Source of the DNA: Tillandsia leiboldiana
Taxonomy: Eukaryota; Streptophyta; Magnoliopsida; Poales; Bromeliaceae
Direction of reading: 5' to 3'
Length of the DNA: 64,000 nt
Assembly: GCA_029204045.2 (NCBI GenBank)
Contig: CM055064.1
Coordinates: 9,126,323-9,190,322 of the forward strand
Notes under the pieces: generated by a model
Databases searched by the model: none
Told to the model about the DNA's origin: nothing
Seen by the model: the letters and a program-made list of their open reading frames with translations, nothing else
Shown here: positions 10,990-23,684 of the stretch, piece after piece
Position numbering within the stretch: the stretch's first letter is position 1
How the letters are laid out: each line of letters begins with the position of its first letter
Program-made: the position numbers and the translations under genes

Positions 10990-11560
10990 TAATTTGCCGT
11001 CGCCGGCGGCCGCGCGCGCGCGCAACGGCGCACGCACGGCGCGAGGGTGCTGCTGTTGGCAGCACCCTGCGGCGAGGTGCCGCTGGGCGCGGCGCCGCGT
11101 GCAGCAAAGTGCTGCACGCGGCGCTGCCAGGCCGCGCGCGGGCGCGCGCGGCAGGGCCGCGCGTAGGTGCGCGCGGCACTGCTTGGCCGCGCGCAGGTGC
11201 GCGCGGCATGGCCGCGCGCGGGCCTGCGCGGGCCGCGCGCGCCGCGCGCAGGCACGTGCGGGCCTGCGCGGGCGCGTGCGGGCCTGCGCGGGCGCGCGGG
11301 CGCGCGCTGCTGCGCGCACCGGCCGCGCGCGCGCGGCGGGCTGCGCGCGGGCGCGCGCAGCGCCGCTGGGGCACTGCGCGACGCGCTGCAGCGCCGCGCA
11401 GAAGCCCCTGCGCCGCGCGGTTTGGCCGCGCGCAGCGCCGCTGGGGCACTGCGCGACGCGCTGCAGGGCCGCGCAGCAGCCCCTGCGCCGCGCGGTTTGG
11501 CTTGGCGCCGCGCGGCGGGCCTCCCTCGTCGCGCGGCAGGGCTGGTGGACGCTCGGCGTG
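10990..11560 (+). repeat. GC-rich degenerate array in the LTR of C
   Basis: Nearly pure G+C, built from short imperfect words such as GGCCGCGCGCAGGTGCGCGCG, including an alternating GC run near 11008-11022. Open frames on both strands pass through here only because stop codons are rare in such sequence. The counterpart in the 3' LTR is at about 26930-27400. Confidence 0.85.
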
Positions 11561-11589
11561 CTCCCGGACGGCGGGCGACACCTCGGGTT

Positions 11590-12190
11590 GCGTGCCGGCG
11601 CCGTTTTTTCGCCGTCGGAGCCCGTTGGTCGCCGTGGGCCGCTGTTTTTCGCCGCCGCGAGCTGTTTTTCGCCGACGGGCGCTGGTTTTCGCCGACGGAG
11701 CAGTTTTTCGCCGCCGCGCGCTGTTTTTCGCCGTCGGGCGCAGTTTTTCGCCGACGGAGCCGTTTTTTCGCAGTTTTCGCCGGCAGATTTCGCGAGCGGT
11801 TTTCGCAGGATTTTCGCAAGCTGATTTTTGAGCGGTTTTTCGCCGTCGGGCGCTGGTTTTCGCCGACGGAGCTGTTTTTCGCCGCCGCGTGCTGTTTTTC
11901 GCCGTCGGGCGCTGGTTTTCGCCGATGGAGCTGTTTTTTCGCCGTCGCGTGCTGTTTTTCGCCGTCGGGCGCTGGTTTTCGCCGACGGAGCTGTTTTTCG
12001 CCGCCGCGTGCTGTTTTTCGCCGTCGGGCGCTGGTTTTCGCCGACGGAGCTGTTTTTCGCCGCCGCGTGCTGTTTTTCACCGTCGGGCGCTGGTTTTCGC
12101 CGACGGAGCTGTTTTTCGCCGCCGCGTGCTGGTTTTCGCCGCCGGGCGCTGGTTTTCGCTGGCGGAGGCTGTTTTTCGCCGTCGGATGCC
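11590..12190 (+). repeat. Higher-order 59-bp minisatellite in the LTR of C
   Basis: The basic unit is about 20 bases of the form GCTGTTTTTCGCCGNCGNNC. Three variants in a fixed order make a 59-bp unit. Clear 59-60-bp units begin at 11852, 11911, 11971, 12030 and 12089; the region before 11850 is less regular. The 3' LTR copy (27443-28150) has seven regular units. Confidence 0.88.
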
Positions 12191-13782
12191 CGGTTTTGAC
12201 CGTTTTGATTGATTTTGCGATTTCTTCGCTTCTGGCAGCTTGCGGTGCGGTTTTAGCTTCCGCGGAGCGCGCGGTCGTGTGGTTGGTCGCCGCGTGCTCC
12301 GATTCGCATGCGGATTCTGGCATCGGGCTACGTGTTGCGTGCGGACCCCTTGGAGGCCAGGTAAGCCCGCTGGGCCAATTGCAAGTGTCGACGAGCAATT
12401 GGTGGCTTTCTGAGGTGGGTTGGTTTTTCTCTCCAAGTCTACGGACTTCCTTCTAATTCTATTGTGATAGGATTGCATGCTAGTTTAAGTGTTTTCTTGG
12501 AACTTAACTAGCACCCCCGTCATATGTTAATGTGTTTGACCAGACCAATAGAGAACCTTGATTTGGGCTAGGTTCCTTTATGCTTTAGACATCCCACATT
12601 TTGCTTATCCCTCTGGGTTAGGGTTCCTCGCCCGGGTAGTGGGCCGAGAGGTCAGAGTGTTGTGGGACGGGTGTTGCACTCGGGCCCGGGGGGCCGAGTG
12701 GGGTCTGGTGGCTGGGTTAGGCCAGTGTTAGTGTTTTGGGGAACCGTTTCAGATAAACGGTGGTCCCGGGGGTTTTCCTTTCCGCTGTTCTTCTCGTCAC
12801 CACCAGGTTGTGATCGTGGTGCACGTGTGTTAGCAGGACCTTGAACCCAGAACCTTTTTGGATGAATACATGATTTTGGTCAGCCAATGTTTCTTCCAAG
12901 CCTCGCAAGGTTACCTGAGTCTGTTCTTGTGTGATAGGACGAGGGCATTAGCCCTTCGAGGTTTGGGCGTAAAACTTGATTTCAAAAGGGTTTTCCTAAA
13001 AAGACTAAAAATCATTAATAAGATGGATTTCTCTCAGATCGAATGATTTTCTGAAATAAATGACATGGTTCCTTATAAACTTATCCACCCGAGCGGATTC
13101 GAGTGATCTGGGTTCTAAGGGCTGTTTTCTTTCTTAGGGATGTAGATGTTAGTCCCCGGGGTTTCGGACCCTTCGTAGATCTGGCCGTGGAGTAGCTCCG
13201 GCCGTGAGTTGAGTGTTGAGTTCAGTGGGGTGTTGTTGAGGGAGCCGTTGGGAGAGACGGTGGTCCCAGCTGTGTAGTACCTTCGTTGAGTGGGTCAGTG
13301 TTGTGAGATTGAGTCGTGGAGGGTTCTCCGACTGAGTTGTGCTTTGAGCATCGAGATACCGATCTGTTTGATCGAGGACTACAGCCTGCAGGAGCCACTT
13401 GTGAGACAGTGATACTGATGAGATACTTGAGTTCGGTGGGGTCGCACCCCTCGAACCACGCCCCGGGTGCGTTGATGATTCCGAGCCTGATGAGGCTGCG
13501 ATGATGATACCGAGCCTGACGAGGCTGCGATGATGTGCCTAGTTCATATACTAGAGGTCGCTTGATACCCCTGGCCGTGCTACCATGGGGTCACTGTGTG
13601 AGATATCGAGTTTGTCCGTTTGGACACCCTGGTTGATACACCAGGGGGCGCAGGCTTGACTCGACTGGACCCTGTGGGGCAGTCGCTGAGATTTGAGATA
13701 CACTGAGAGAGTGATGGCGTAGCATGTGTCATAGTAGAGCGTCTTGGGCTTAGTACTTGTGACATATTGTCAGCAGTGAGTG

Positions 13783-16700
13783 TGTAAGACCTGGCTTTTC
13801 CGTTACCCTTTCCGTTACCCCTTTCTTACGACTGTCCGACTGTGGGACAATTTTTTAGTGTTTTTCCGGAAAGTCCGTCGGGACTCGCGGACATTTTTAG
13901 GCGGAAGGGCTCGCGAAACGGAGAACGGGGACGCGATCGGTTTCGCATTCCGACTCCCGGTTCCCCCAGAATAAATTTTTGAAGTTCGGACCCCTTTAGG
14001 CGCCCCGGGATCCGTGCGATTGGATGACACGCTTCTCGAGACAATCTTAGCCGCCAATTGTTATTAGGGTTTCCTTAAAACCGGGGGCCGTAGGGTTTTT
14101 CTTTTCCCTCTTGGTTTTCTCTCTTGACGGCTAGGGTTTAAGGCGGCGCTTTTAAGAAAGAAAAAGAGGAACCCAAATCGATATTTCCTCTCTTTTCAAG
14201 AAGCGGCGCAAACGAGACGAGAGATGGGGAGATGCCTCCCTGCGAGAGTGATCGAGCGAGGAACGGGCGACCCTCTTTCCTCCTTCTCCCCCACCGGCGA
14301 AAACAAGGTGAGCGGTTCGGGTCTCCCCGGTTATTGTTTCGATGTGAGATTTTCCTTTTGTGGTTGTCTTGGGCATTACTTGGTGTTGAACGGGAGGCCG
14401 CCGCCGCCGTCGTTGAACGGGAGGCCGCCGCCGCCGTTATCATGCCCCCGGGGTCGTCGCCGGAGTCGCACGGGAGCGGAAACGGAGTCGAAATCGTGCA
14501 ACCGGAGCCGCGTGGGGGGCGAAATTAGGGTTTACTGTTCCCTTCCGTACGGCTTCAGGCCGCGCGGTCCACCAGGCCACCCGTGCACCCGCCGCACGCC
14601 CGCACGGCCAGGAGGGGCGGACCCGGCGCACGGGCGCGTGCACCAGCCCAGCCCAGGCTGCGCGGTGCACGCGCCAAGCGTGCACCCGGCGCTCGCCCCC
14701 GCAGCCCGGTAGTGAGGACCCGGCTCACGGGCGCGTGCACCAGCCCGGCCCAGGCCGCGCGGTGCACGCGCCAGGCGTGCACCCGGCGCTGCCGCCTCGG
14801 CAGGGAGCGCGTGAGCCCGGTGCGCGCTCTGTCGTGCACCGGCCCGGCCCATTCCATTTGGTGCACGCCCCCGGGGTGAGCCCGGTTTACGCTGCCGCTT
14901 CCTCTGAGCCGTGAACCCGGTCCACGCCTGGACCCGTGCACCAGACTACAGCTCGGAAGCCCGGGAGCTCCGTTTTTGGCCCGAATCGCCCCGTTTTTTA
15001 GTGTTTTTGACTAAGACGATGTTTTTAACAATACTTTTCCTACCTTAGTTTTCCGGGAGCAAGGTGGGGGGAACTTCTGACTGGAATTTTCCCGCACACC
15101 CTTTTCTTCGCGTTCCAGGTGGGTACCCCTTAGAACCTCTTTATGCACAGTTTCGTTGTTACTATGTTTATTTTGTTGAGGGGTTTGGTGGGTGATGTGG
15201 ACCTCCGGATTCACGGCTGTCGCGGTAGAAGACCGGGCGGGCAGTTCGCCCTACCCAAACAAAGGTAGGGTAGTTCGGGACATACTAGCGTTGGGGACGG
15301 TGATCGACGTGACCTTTCAGAATATTAAAGTTCAACTTGTGGAATATTGTTAACTCCGGTAAGGGTTTGTGTTTTATTATCTTTATAGTATGGCGACTAT
15401 GGGTCGCTGTAGGGACTCTTCCATTGTCTTGGTTTCCGGAGTTATGGGAAAAGGGGTAAGATCTTAGTAATTGCATGTTTACATTTGCTAACCCTGTTAA
15501 AGCTATTGTGTGGATATTTGGTTGCCGAGGCAGGTGCTCGGTCTGGTTCGCCGAGGTTGGTGCTCGGATGAGGCTCGAGATTTTCTACACGCACAAAGAT
15601 CTTAGTAATTGCATGTTTACATTTGCTAACCCTGTTAAAGCTATTGTGTGGATATTTGGTTGCCGAGGCAGGTGCTCGGTCTGGTTTACCGAGGTTGGTG
15701 CTCGGATGAGGCTCGAGATTTACTACACGCACACCCGCGGTTTGGCCACCGCAAAGGGTGTGCTTTTCCGGAAAAGTGGTACGTTGACCCGTGTACCCCA
15801 CGCGGCGGTGGCGTTAGGAATGGGGGCCCCCATGGGTGGGGGGTGTGAGCGGTGATGTCGAGGCAGGTGCTCGGCGGCCGAGGCAGGTGCTCGGCGGTGG
15901 GCATCGGGGAAGGTGCCCGATGTTGTTTTGATACAGGGTGTGGTTATGGTGGATGATGCATGGGAGGGATGGTTGCTCCGGTGTTTGTGGTTGCCGGGGG
16001 AGGTGCCCGGTTATGCTTGCACAAGGTTCTGCATTGTATTGTTTGCAAGAGGTTCTGCATTATATTGTTTGCACTGGGTGCTACATTGTTGATTGCTCTG
16101 GTTTTTATCGTGGTTTGCCTTTCTTTAGCCCGTATTGTTTTTAATACTGTTTCTGGTCACTGACTCCCCACTCCGTGACAGGTTCACCCAGTCCGTCCGG
16201 GGTCGAGCGCTAGGGCACCGGAGAGGCCGCAAGAGTGCTGTTCTGACTTTGATCGAACTTCAGACACAGTGACCCTTCTTTCCCTTTATCTTTTATTACT
16301 CATGTAGTTAGTTGTGGTTTGCGATACCCCCGTGGGGTCGAAGTGGATGTTGCCCTTTTTCCTTTTTGAATAATTGAATGAATACTACGTTCTCTCTTAC
16401 TTGGCCGTTTTGAACGATGAAAAACAAAGAAAACCGTTTGCGAAAACTACTTTTAAAACGTGGGTGTCGTGTGGGCACCGAGCTTTATAAACCTTGTGGG
16501 ATTTATGTGTTTGCGAACTGTTTTCACAAACGAGGGCATCGTGTGGATGCCGCTTTCAAAACCTTGTGATTATTTATCCTTTCAAAACACCGGCCTCTAT
16601 GCTCTAAGTGAATGCTAGAATGTCATGTGAATTGTTTGGTTGTATGTGTACGAGACCCCAACTGATGTGGTTAGAGATTGTATGTACTACGCCTTGTGAG

Positions 16701-16885
16701 ACACTTTGTAGTTGAGACGCCGTGCATGTACAAAGGAGACTCTGCGCGTTTGCAGAGTGAATTTGTGTATGCGGCGGGTCTGGACACGCGCCGGGGAGTA
16801 TTGTTTTACAAAAAAAAAATATATGGCTGAATCAGGGGCATCGGTGGCTCCTCTTCCGCGCGATTCGAACCCCCGGGGCGTGACA
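13783..16885 (+). repeat. 5' LTR of D
   Basis: Related to the LTRs of E and I: they share the segment around CCGTGTACCCCAC, repeated words of the form GGGTGTCGTGTGGGCACCG near the 3' end, and the terminal GGGGCGTGACA. A donor-like AAG/GTGAGC lies near 14308, upstream of a GC-rich stretch (14540-14960). Confidence 0.93.
15461..15736 (+). repeat. 138-bp tandem duplication in the LTR of D
   Basis: Two units, 15461-15598 and 15599-15736, nearly identical. The same duplication is at 21638-21913 in the 3' LTR, so it predates the insertion of D. Confidence 0.9.
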
Positions 16886-16893
16886 GATTAAGA

Positions 16894-16905
16894 TGGTATC
16901 AGAGC
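16894..16905 (+). other. Primer-binding site of D
   Basis: TGGTATCAGAGC, an exact tRNA-Met type site, eight bases after the 5' LTR. Confidence 0.9.
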
Positions 16906-17071
16906 GGTAAACTTTAACCACAACAGTCGGGGCCCAACATCCACGGGGCGCAATACACTAACTACTGATTAATAAAGTGAACTGGGGGATTTAATTTTAG
17001 TACGTCTGTAGGTCGTGGTGCTAGACCCGATAGGTCTAGGGTTGACTTGGTTTCTTTGTATGTAGCGATTA

Positions 17072-18142
17072 ATGGCCCGAAAGGGGTTATCAGCGGAGAA
17101 CGCAGGGGCAGAAAGTACGGTGCCAATAGCGGCGGAGTATCAGCTGCTCCGACAACAACTACAAGAGGTGGCCGGGCAGTTGGCAACCCTTATGGAACAA
17201 ATGCGGCAGTGGGCGCAACAGTCGACATTACCAATGGAGGTCGCCCAGGCTTCTTTGCCCGGACCAACCGCACCAGTGACGAGACCGTCGGTGGCGGTCA
17301 GCGAGACTACGGTTGCCCCTTCTCCGACCTCGGTGACCGAGATACCGTCGGTTCATCCGACGACGCCTTCAGCAGCACTAACACCAGCAACTTCGGGACT
17401 TATGCCGGGGGCCACTGTTGGAGCTCCCTTGGGAGAGACCGTGGTGACACCTATCCCCAGAATGACCGCCGTTACTGCGAGGGCACCGCCCTTCCATCTT
17501 GGACCACGTTCCGAGAAAAACTGTTTGAGGAATTTCTCTCCGACAGCATCAAACAGCAGATGGAAGATGACCGGAAGCACATCAAGAAAGGAAGTCAGAC
17601 AGTTACGGGTTATCAACGGGCAAATTGTGAGGTTGACCAAATGTGTTCCCCCTGTTATAAGAGATGAATCTCACAAAGCCCGTCTTTTTGTGAATGGTTT
17701 ACGAAGCGATATCTACAAGGTGGTGCAAACGGCGGATTTGCACACCTTCTAGGAGGTGGTCGATAGAGCCACCACAGTGGAGCACGAATTTGCGAGTTCA
17801 CGAGCCCGACGGGAGAGCTCAGATTGCGGCGGGGATAAGAAGCGAGCTCGACCTTGTTTTGGAAAGGAGCATACCAAGAGGAGCCGGCCTCCTAAATACC
17901 TGAGATGGCAATAAGGAACCACGAATGCGCCGACGGGAGGACAATGGTCGGTGGACAAGTCTTGCATCAATTGCGGTGGAATACACCAAGTGACCGAATG
18001 TCCCCAGAAGCAAGACCACCGTTTTCGATGCGGCAAACCGGGGCGCCATTGTTTCAACTGCCCCTCGGAAACAGGGACATCACCCGTAGCAGCATCCCAC
18101 CCCTCCCCCTCGCTTCATGTTTCTCCCTACCATAGATATTAG
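17072..18142 (+). pseudogene. gag: Element D gag remnant
   Basis: Starts at 17072 with a Gag N-terminus closely related to that of E, including a coiled-coil-like Gln-rich segment. Relative to E the central capsid part (about 70 residues) is missing, and the reading frame changes near 17480 and again near 17600. A TAG at 17750-17752 stands where E has CAG. Downstream, a C..C..H..C cluster and a damaged zinc knuckle are recognisable at about 17960-18062. It cannot make a normal capsid protein. Confidence 0.85.
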
Positions 18143-18249
18143 AAGAAATCCCATCGTAGAGATAAGTTCGGTCGGATCCTCCGGCTACCCCTCGAGGCAG
18201 GCGGCTGTACTCCTTCCTGCCCAGCGAGGGCGAGACGGGTTCTTAGTCT

Positions 18250-19900
18250 CTAAGGACTAATGAGGTTTCCGTTAAAAGTTAACGGCATCACGCTTGGGGC
18301 CGACAGTCGCGGCAATCTTTAAGTGGTAGTTGACTGCTTGAAGTTCCAAGTGCGTCTCCGGGAACCAGACTTACCGAAAAACAGCCTTACGAACTCGGAG
18401 TGGTCGACATGAGTTCACGGTCATACCGTTCAGACTCGTTAACGCACCAGCGGTATTCACAGGCATGATGAATAGGATACTCAAGCCCTCCTTAGACCAG
18501 CCGGTAATGGTCTTATAGTGGACGTTCCGATCTACTCTCACAACGGACAAGGGGTATGGGGAACACTCGCGAGTAATCCCCTAGACCCTCCAGGATCAGC
18601 AACCATATGCCAAACTCATAAAGTGTGAGTTTTGGCTCCGTGAGGTGGACTTTTTGGGGCATACCGTTTCGACATCTGGAATTGCAGTGGATCCGAGGAG
18701 GATCGAGTCGGTGGCCAACTGGGCTCGGCCAACAACGGTGACGGAGATCCGAAGCTTCTTAGGACGGGCAGGCCATTACAGACGCTTCATGGGAGGCCAC
18801 TTCCCTAAATCGACTAACCCAAAGTGGGTAGAGGTTCGTCTGGACAGCCCAGTGCCAAAGGAGTTTCAAAGAACTTAAAGACAGCCGCACACAGGCGCCA
18901 GTGCTCATACAGCCGAATCCCGGAAAGGACTATAAGATCTAGTCTGACGAATCTCCAAGATGATCTTGGGAGACCCAACGACGGACACGTAACTACAACT
19001 GGTGCAAGACAGCATGTCCTCGGAGCAAGGCGGAATTTTTACGAGTGACTCAGGGATGTAATAAGGTTCCGGGGACGAATTCGTGTGCCCGATAAGCTAG
19101 AAACGAGGGAAGAAAATCTAGCCAAAGTATACAACACCTCCTATACCGCGCATTCCGGAGGTACAAAGAGGTGCAGGGATCTATGGCAGACCTTCTGGTG
19201 GCCCAAATCGAAAGAGCGATGTGGCACAAATTGTGGCGCAATTTTTGGTGTGCCAACAGGTGAAAGCGAACATCAGCGACCGGCAGGGGAAAGCAGACGT
19301 TTCGGCTACGAGGGAGGTAGTAGCAAGGAAGACCTCGTACAAGAGAAATTTTGGCCACGACCCCAGAGGAACCCTTAGAAGTAATGCTTCGTACCCTCCT
19401 GCCCAATAAGGAGGTGAAGACTTAGTTGTTTTTTTTGTTGGCTATTTAGTTAAGGGTTAAATAGGTCCAACTTCCGGCCTTGTGACAATAGACCCGGGGC
19501 GTTATAACAGTACGCCTTAGACGTCCAGGTGAGGTGAGACGGGCCAAGACCCGAGGCGTTGTAACAGTACGCCATAGACGTCCAAGTGGGTTGAGTCAGG
19601 ACAAGATCGCTGGCGGTGGGACAGAACGCCTTAAGTAAATGAGTTGCGTATTGCTAATGGTTCGAGCTCTTGGGATTGTTGGTTGGCGTCAATGACCCGA
19701 TATTTGGGATGTTGGAGCGCGTAGGCCCGGTGACATACCGGTTGGCTTTACTGCCAAACCTCGATGCGGATCTTAGCACGAGAGGACAAAAAGGTTGCGC
19801 AACCGGACGATCCCCCTATGGGAAGGCGCTGTGAAGCAACCAGGAAGAAGGTGAGGTAACTTAGGAACCAGAGTCAAGATGGGGGAGTGCTACCCGGACC
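18250..19900 (+). pseudogene. pol: Element D pol remnants
   Basis: Protease is not recognisable. Fragments of reverse transcriptase appear around 18420-18600 (with stops in frame), followed by a clear piece from 18645 to about 18790 corresponding to the end of reverse transcriptase and the start of the connection to RNase H. The integrase zinc-binding region is visible around 19100-19280 with shifts, and a trace of the integrase C-terminus around 19700-19760. All domains carry stops or frameshifts. Confidence 0.75.
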
Positions 19901-19921
19901 TCTTCGCCGCAGGCGGGAGTT

Positions 19922-19941
19922 AAGTTTCGGGGACGAAACTT
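19922..19941 (+). other. Inverted repeat upstream of the 3' LTR of D
   Basis: AAGTTTCG and CGAAACTT separated by GGGA, ending 18 bases before the LTR. Equivalent inverted repeats precede the 3' LTRs of C, E and F. Confidence 0.75.
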
Positions 19942-19959
19942 GTTTTTATTGGTGAGTGA

Positions 19960-22900
19960 TGTAAGACCTGGCTTTTCCGTTACCCTTTCCGTTACCCCTT
20001 TCTTACGACTGTCCGACTGTGGGACAATTTTTTAGTGTTTTTCCGGAAAGTCCGTCGGGACTCGCGGACATTTTTAGGCGGAAGGGCTCGCGAAACGGAG
20101 AACGGGGACGCGATCGGTTTCGCATTCCGACTCCCGGTTCCCCCAGAATAAATTTTTGAAGTTCGGACCCCTTTAGGCGCCCCGGGATCCGTGCGATTGG
20201 ATGACACGCTTCTCGAGACAATCTTAGCCGCCAATTGTTATTAGGGTTTCCTTAAAACCGGGGGCCGTAGGGTTTTTCTTTTCCCTCTTGGTTTTCTCTC
20301 TTGACGGCTAGGGTTTAAGGCGGCGCTTTTAAGAAAGAAAAAGAGGAACCCAAATCGATATTTCCTCTCTTTTCAAGAAGCGGCGCAAACGAGACGAGAG
20401 ATGGGGAGATGCCTCCCTGCGAGAGTGATCGAGCGAGGAACGGGCGACCCTCTTTCCTCCTTCTCCCCCACCGGCGAAAACAAGGTGAGCGGTTCGGGTC
20501 TCCCCGGTTATTGTTTCGATGTGAGATTTTCCTTTTGTGGTTGTCTTGGGCATTACTTGGTGTTGAACGGGAGGCCGCCGCCGCCGTCGTTGAACGGGAG
20601 GCCGCCGCCGCCGTTATCATGCCCCCGGGGTCGTCGCCGGAGTCGCACGGGAGCGGAAACGGAGTCGAAATCGCGCAACCGGAGCCGCGTGGGGGGCGAA
20701 ATTAGGGTTTACTGTTCCCTTCCGTACGGCTTCAGGCCGCGCGGTCCACCAGGCCACCCGTGCACCCGCCGCACGCCCGCACGGCCAGGAGGGGCGGACC
20801 CGGCGCACGGGCGCGTGCACCAGCCCAGCCCAGGCTGCGCGGTGCACGCGCCAAGCGTGCACCCGGCGCTCGCCCCCGCAGCCCGGTAGTGAGGACCCGG
20901 CTCACGGGCGCGTGCACCAGCCCGGCCCAGGCCGCGCGGTGCACGCGCCAGGCGTGCACCCGGCGCTGCCGCCTCGGCAGGGAGCGCGTGAGCCCGGTGC
21001 GCGCTCTGTCGTGCACCGGCCCGGCCCATTCCATTTGGTGCACGCCCCCGGGGTGAGCCCGGTTTACGCTGCCGCTTCCTCTGAGCCGTGAACCCGGTCC
21101 ACGCCTGGACCCGTGCACCAGACTACAGCTCGGAAGCCCGGGAGCTCCGTTTTTGGCCCGAATCGCCCCGTTTTTGAGTGTTTTTGACTACGACGATGTT
21201 TTTAACAATACTTTTCCTACCTTAGTTTTCCGGGCGCAAGGTGGGGGGAACTTCTGACTGGAATTTTCCCGCACACCCTTTTCTTCGCGTTCCAGGTGGG
21301 TACCCCTTAGAACCTCTTTATGCACAGTTTCGTTGTTACTATGTTTATTTTGTTGAGGGGTTTGGTGGGTGATGTGGACCTCCGGATTCACGGCTGTCGC
21401 GGTAGAAGACCGGGCGGGCAGTTCGCCCTACCCAAACAAAGGTAGGGTAGTTCGGGACATACTAGCGTTGGGGACGGTGATCGACGTGACCTTTCAGAAT
21501 ATTAAAGTTCAACTTGTGGAATATTGTTAACTCCGGTAAGGGTTTGTGTTTTATTATCTTTATAGTATGGCGACTATGGGTCGCTGTAGGGACTCTTCCA
21601 TTGTCTTGGTTTCCGGAGTTATGGGAAAAGGGGTAAGATCTTAGTAATTGCATGTTTACATTTGCTAACCCTGTTAAAGCTATTGTGTGGATATTTGGTT
21701 GCCGAGGCAGGTGCTCGGTCTGGTTCGCCGAGGTTGGTGCTCGGATGAGGCTCGAGATTTTCTACACGCACAAAGATCTTAGTAATTGCATGTTTACATT
21801 TGCTAACCCTGTTAAAGCTATTGTGTGGATATTTGGTTGCCGAGGCAGGTGCTCGGTCTGGTTTACCGAGGTTGGTGCTCGGATGAGGCTCGAGATTTAC
21901 TACACGCACACCCGCGGTTTGGCCACCGCAAAGGGTGTGCTTTTCCGGAAAAGTGGTACGTTGACCCGTGTACCCCACGCGGCGGTGGCGTTAGGAATGG
22001 GGGCCCCCATGGGTGGGGGGTGTGAGCGGTGATGTCGAGGCAGGTGCTCGGCGGCCGAGGCAGGTGCTCGGCGGTGGGCATCGGGGAAGGTGCCCGATGT
22101 TGTTTTGATACAGGGTGTGGTTATGGTGGATGATGCATGGGAGGGATGGTTGCTCCGGTGTTTGTGGTTGCCGGGGGAGGTGCCCGGTTATGCTTGCACA
22201 AGGTTCTGCATTGTATTGTTTGCAAGAGGTTCTGCATTATATTGTTTGCACTGGGTGCTACATTGTTGATTGCTCTGGTTTTTATCGTGGTTTGCCTTTC
22301 TTTAGCCCGTATTGTTTTTAATACTGTTTCTGGTCACTGACTCCCCACTCCGTGACAGGTTCACCCAGTCCGTCCGGGGTCGAGCGCTAGGGCACCGGAG
22401 AGGCCGCAAGAGTGCTGTTCTGACTTTGATCGAACTTCAGACACAGTGACCCTTCTTTCCCTTTATCTTTTATTACTCATGTAGTTAGTTGTGGTTTGCG
22501 ATACCCCCGTGGGGTCGAAGTGGATGTTGCCCTTTTTCCTTTTTGAATAATTGAATGAATACTACGTTCTCTCTTACTTGGCCGTTTTGAACGATGAAAA
22601 ACAAAGAAAACCGTTTGCGAAAACTACTTTTAAAACGTGGGTGTCGTGTGGGCACCGAGCTTTATAAACCTTGTGGGATTTATGTGTTTGCGAACTGTTT
22701 TCACAAACGAGGGCATCGTGTGGATGCCGCTTTCAAAACCTTGTGATTATTTATCCTTTCAAAACACCGGCCTCTATGCTCTAAGTGAATGCTAGAATGT
22801 CATGTGAATTGTTTGGTTGTATGTGTACGAGACCCCAACTGATGTGGTTAGAGATTGTATGTACTACGCCTTGTGAGACACTTTGTAGTTGAGACGTCGT

Positions 22901-23062
22901 GCATGTACAAAGGAGACTCTGCGCGTTTGCAGAGTGAATTTGTGTATGCGGCGGGTCTGGACACGCGCCGGGGAGTATTGTTTTACAAAAAAAAAATATA
23001 TGGCTGAATCAGGGGCATCGGTGGCTCCTCTTCCGCGCGATTCGAACCCCCGGGGCGTGACA
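19960..23062 (+). repeat. 3' LTR of D
   Basis: Same length as the 5' LTR and differing at five places that I could find (counterparts of 14497, 14999, about 15013, about 15057 and about 16709). The tandem duplication is at 21638-21913. Confidence 0.95.
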
Positions 23063-23684
23063 GAGTTACTGCATACCATCATCCATAGTCTCTTCCTTTT
23101 GAGCATAGTAGATAGAGGCATGATAGCTGTAGATTCTTTTCCAGCATATTTATATTATCATCAGTCTTTTCTCTATCTTATGCCTCTGGTAGACTTAGTG
23201 GGCAGACCGTGGTTCTTGGAGACGGTACCCACTGAGAACTACTGTAGGATGTAGTTCTCACACCCTCTGTTGGTGACAGGTTGCTGAGGCTTTCTTCCGT
23301 TCCTGCCGAGCTTGACTGGACGGACCGAGGACAGGGAGTCGCGTGATAGTTCCCTACCAGCATTGTTACTTTAGAGTGAGGTAGATGTACCATCCCGGAT
23401 TGTGGGAGTTGGTTATATTTCCCGTTTAGCTATCTCCCATTTGGATTCGTAGATGTTGTATAGGTGGACTTCTATTTGTATCATCTGATTTTGGGAGATA
23501 GGCTATGTGTTGTTGCAACCTTACAGAGAAAAATTTTATAGTACAGCTTTTTATCCGCTCTGATATCTGTGTAGCTGTAGTTTTGTCTTTTGCAGGCTAG
23601 ACGCTTCGTCTGTACGGCAGTTTCCGTACAGATGGCGGATCTGTTGGCGAGCCCGGGTCGCAGTTTCGACCCCGTGGCGTGACA

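Larger units (their letters stand above)
13783..23062 (+). mobile_element. Element D: young non-autonomous Ty3/gypsy element inside the LTR of C
   Basis: Two LTRs of exactly 3103 bp (13783-16885 and 19960-23062), starting TGTAAGACC and ending GGGGCGTGACA. Flanks are GAGTG at 13778-13782 and GAGTT at 23063-23067; the intact site in the 3' LTR of C reads GAGTGACTGC, so one base of the duplication has mutated. I found five differences between the LTRs (about 0.16%), suggesting roughly 60,000 years at 1.3e-8 per site per year. The 3074-bp interior has only broken gag and pol remnants, so D was mobilised in trans. Confidence 0.95.
9977..23684 (+). repeat. 5' LTR of C, interrupted by D
   Basis: The LTR occupies 9977-13782 and 23068-23684; removing D and its duplicated five bases gives about 4423 bp, against 4449 bp for the 3' LTR. 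It holds, in order, a 159-bp tandem repeat, a TATA box, a purine-rich leader, a splice-donor-like site, a GC-rich array, a 59-bp minisatellite, and a downstream part without recognisable coding sequence. Confidence 0.92.

Noticed and set aside
10990..11560. CpG island or promoter of a host gene
   Set aside because: The GC-rich stretch repeats exactly within the other LTR of the same element and is followed by no host coding sequence.
10983..12456. Very long overlapping open frames on both strands (429 and 471 codons) in the LTR of C, and again at 26872-28416
   Set aside because: They lie in GC-rich tandem repeats where stop codons are rare, are open in several frames at once, and translate to simple repeats. 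They are not conserved as proteins between the two LTRs, where units are gained or lost.
14138..15855. Repeated open frames in the LTR of D (also 20315-22032)
   Set aside because: They are identical in both LTRs simply because the LTRs are identical. They overlap on both strands and include frames produced by a tandem duplication.
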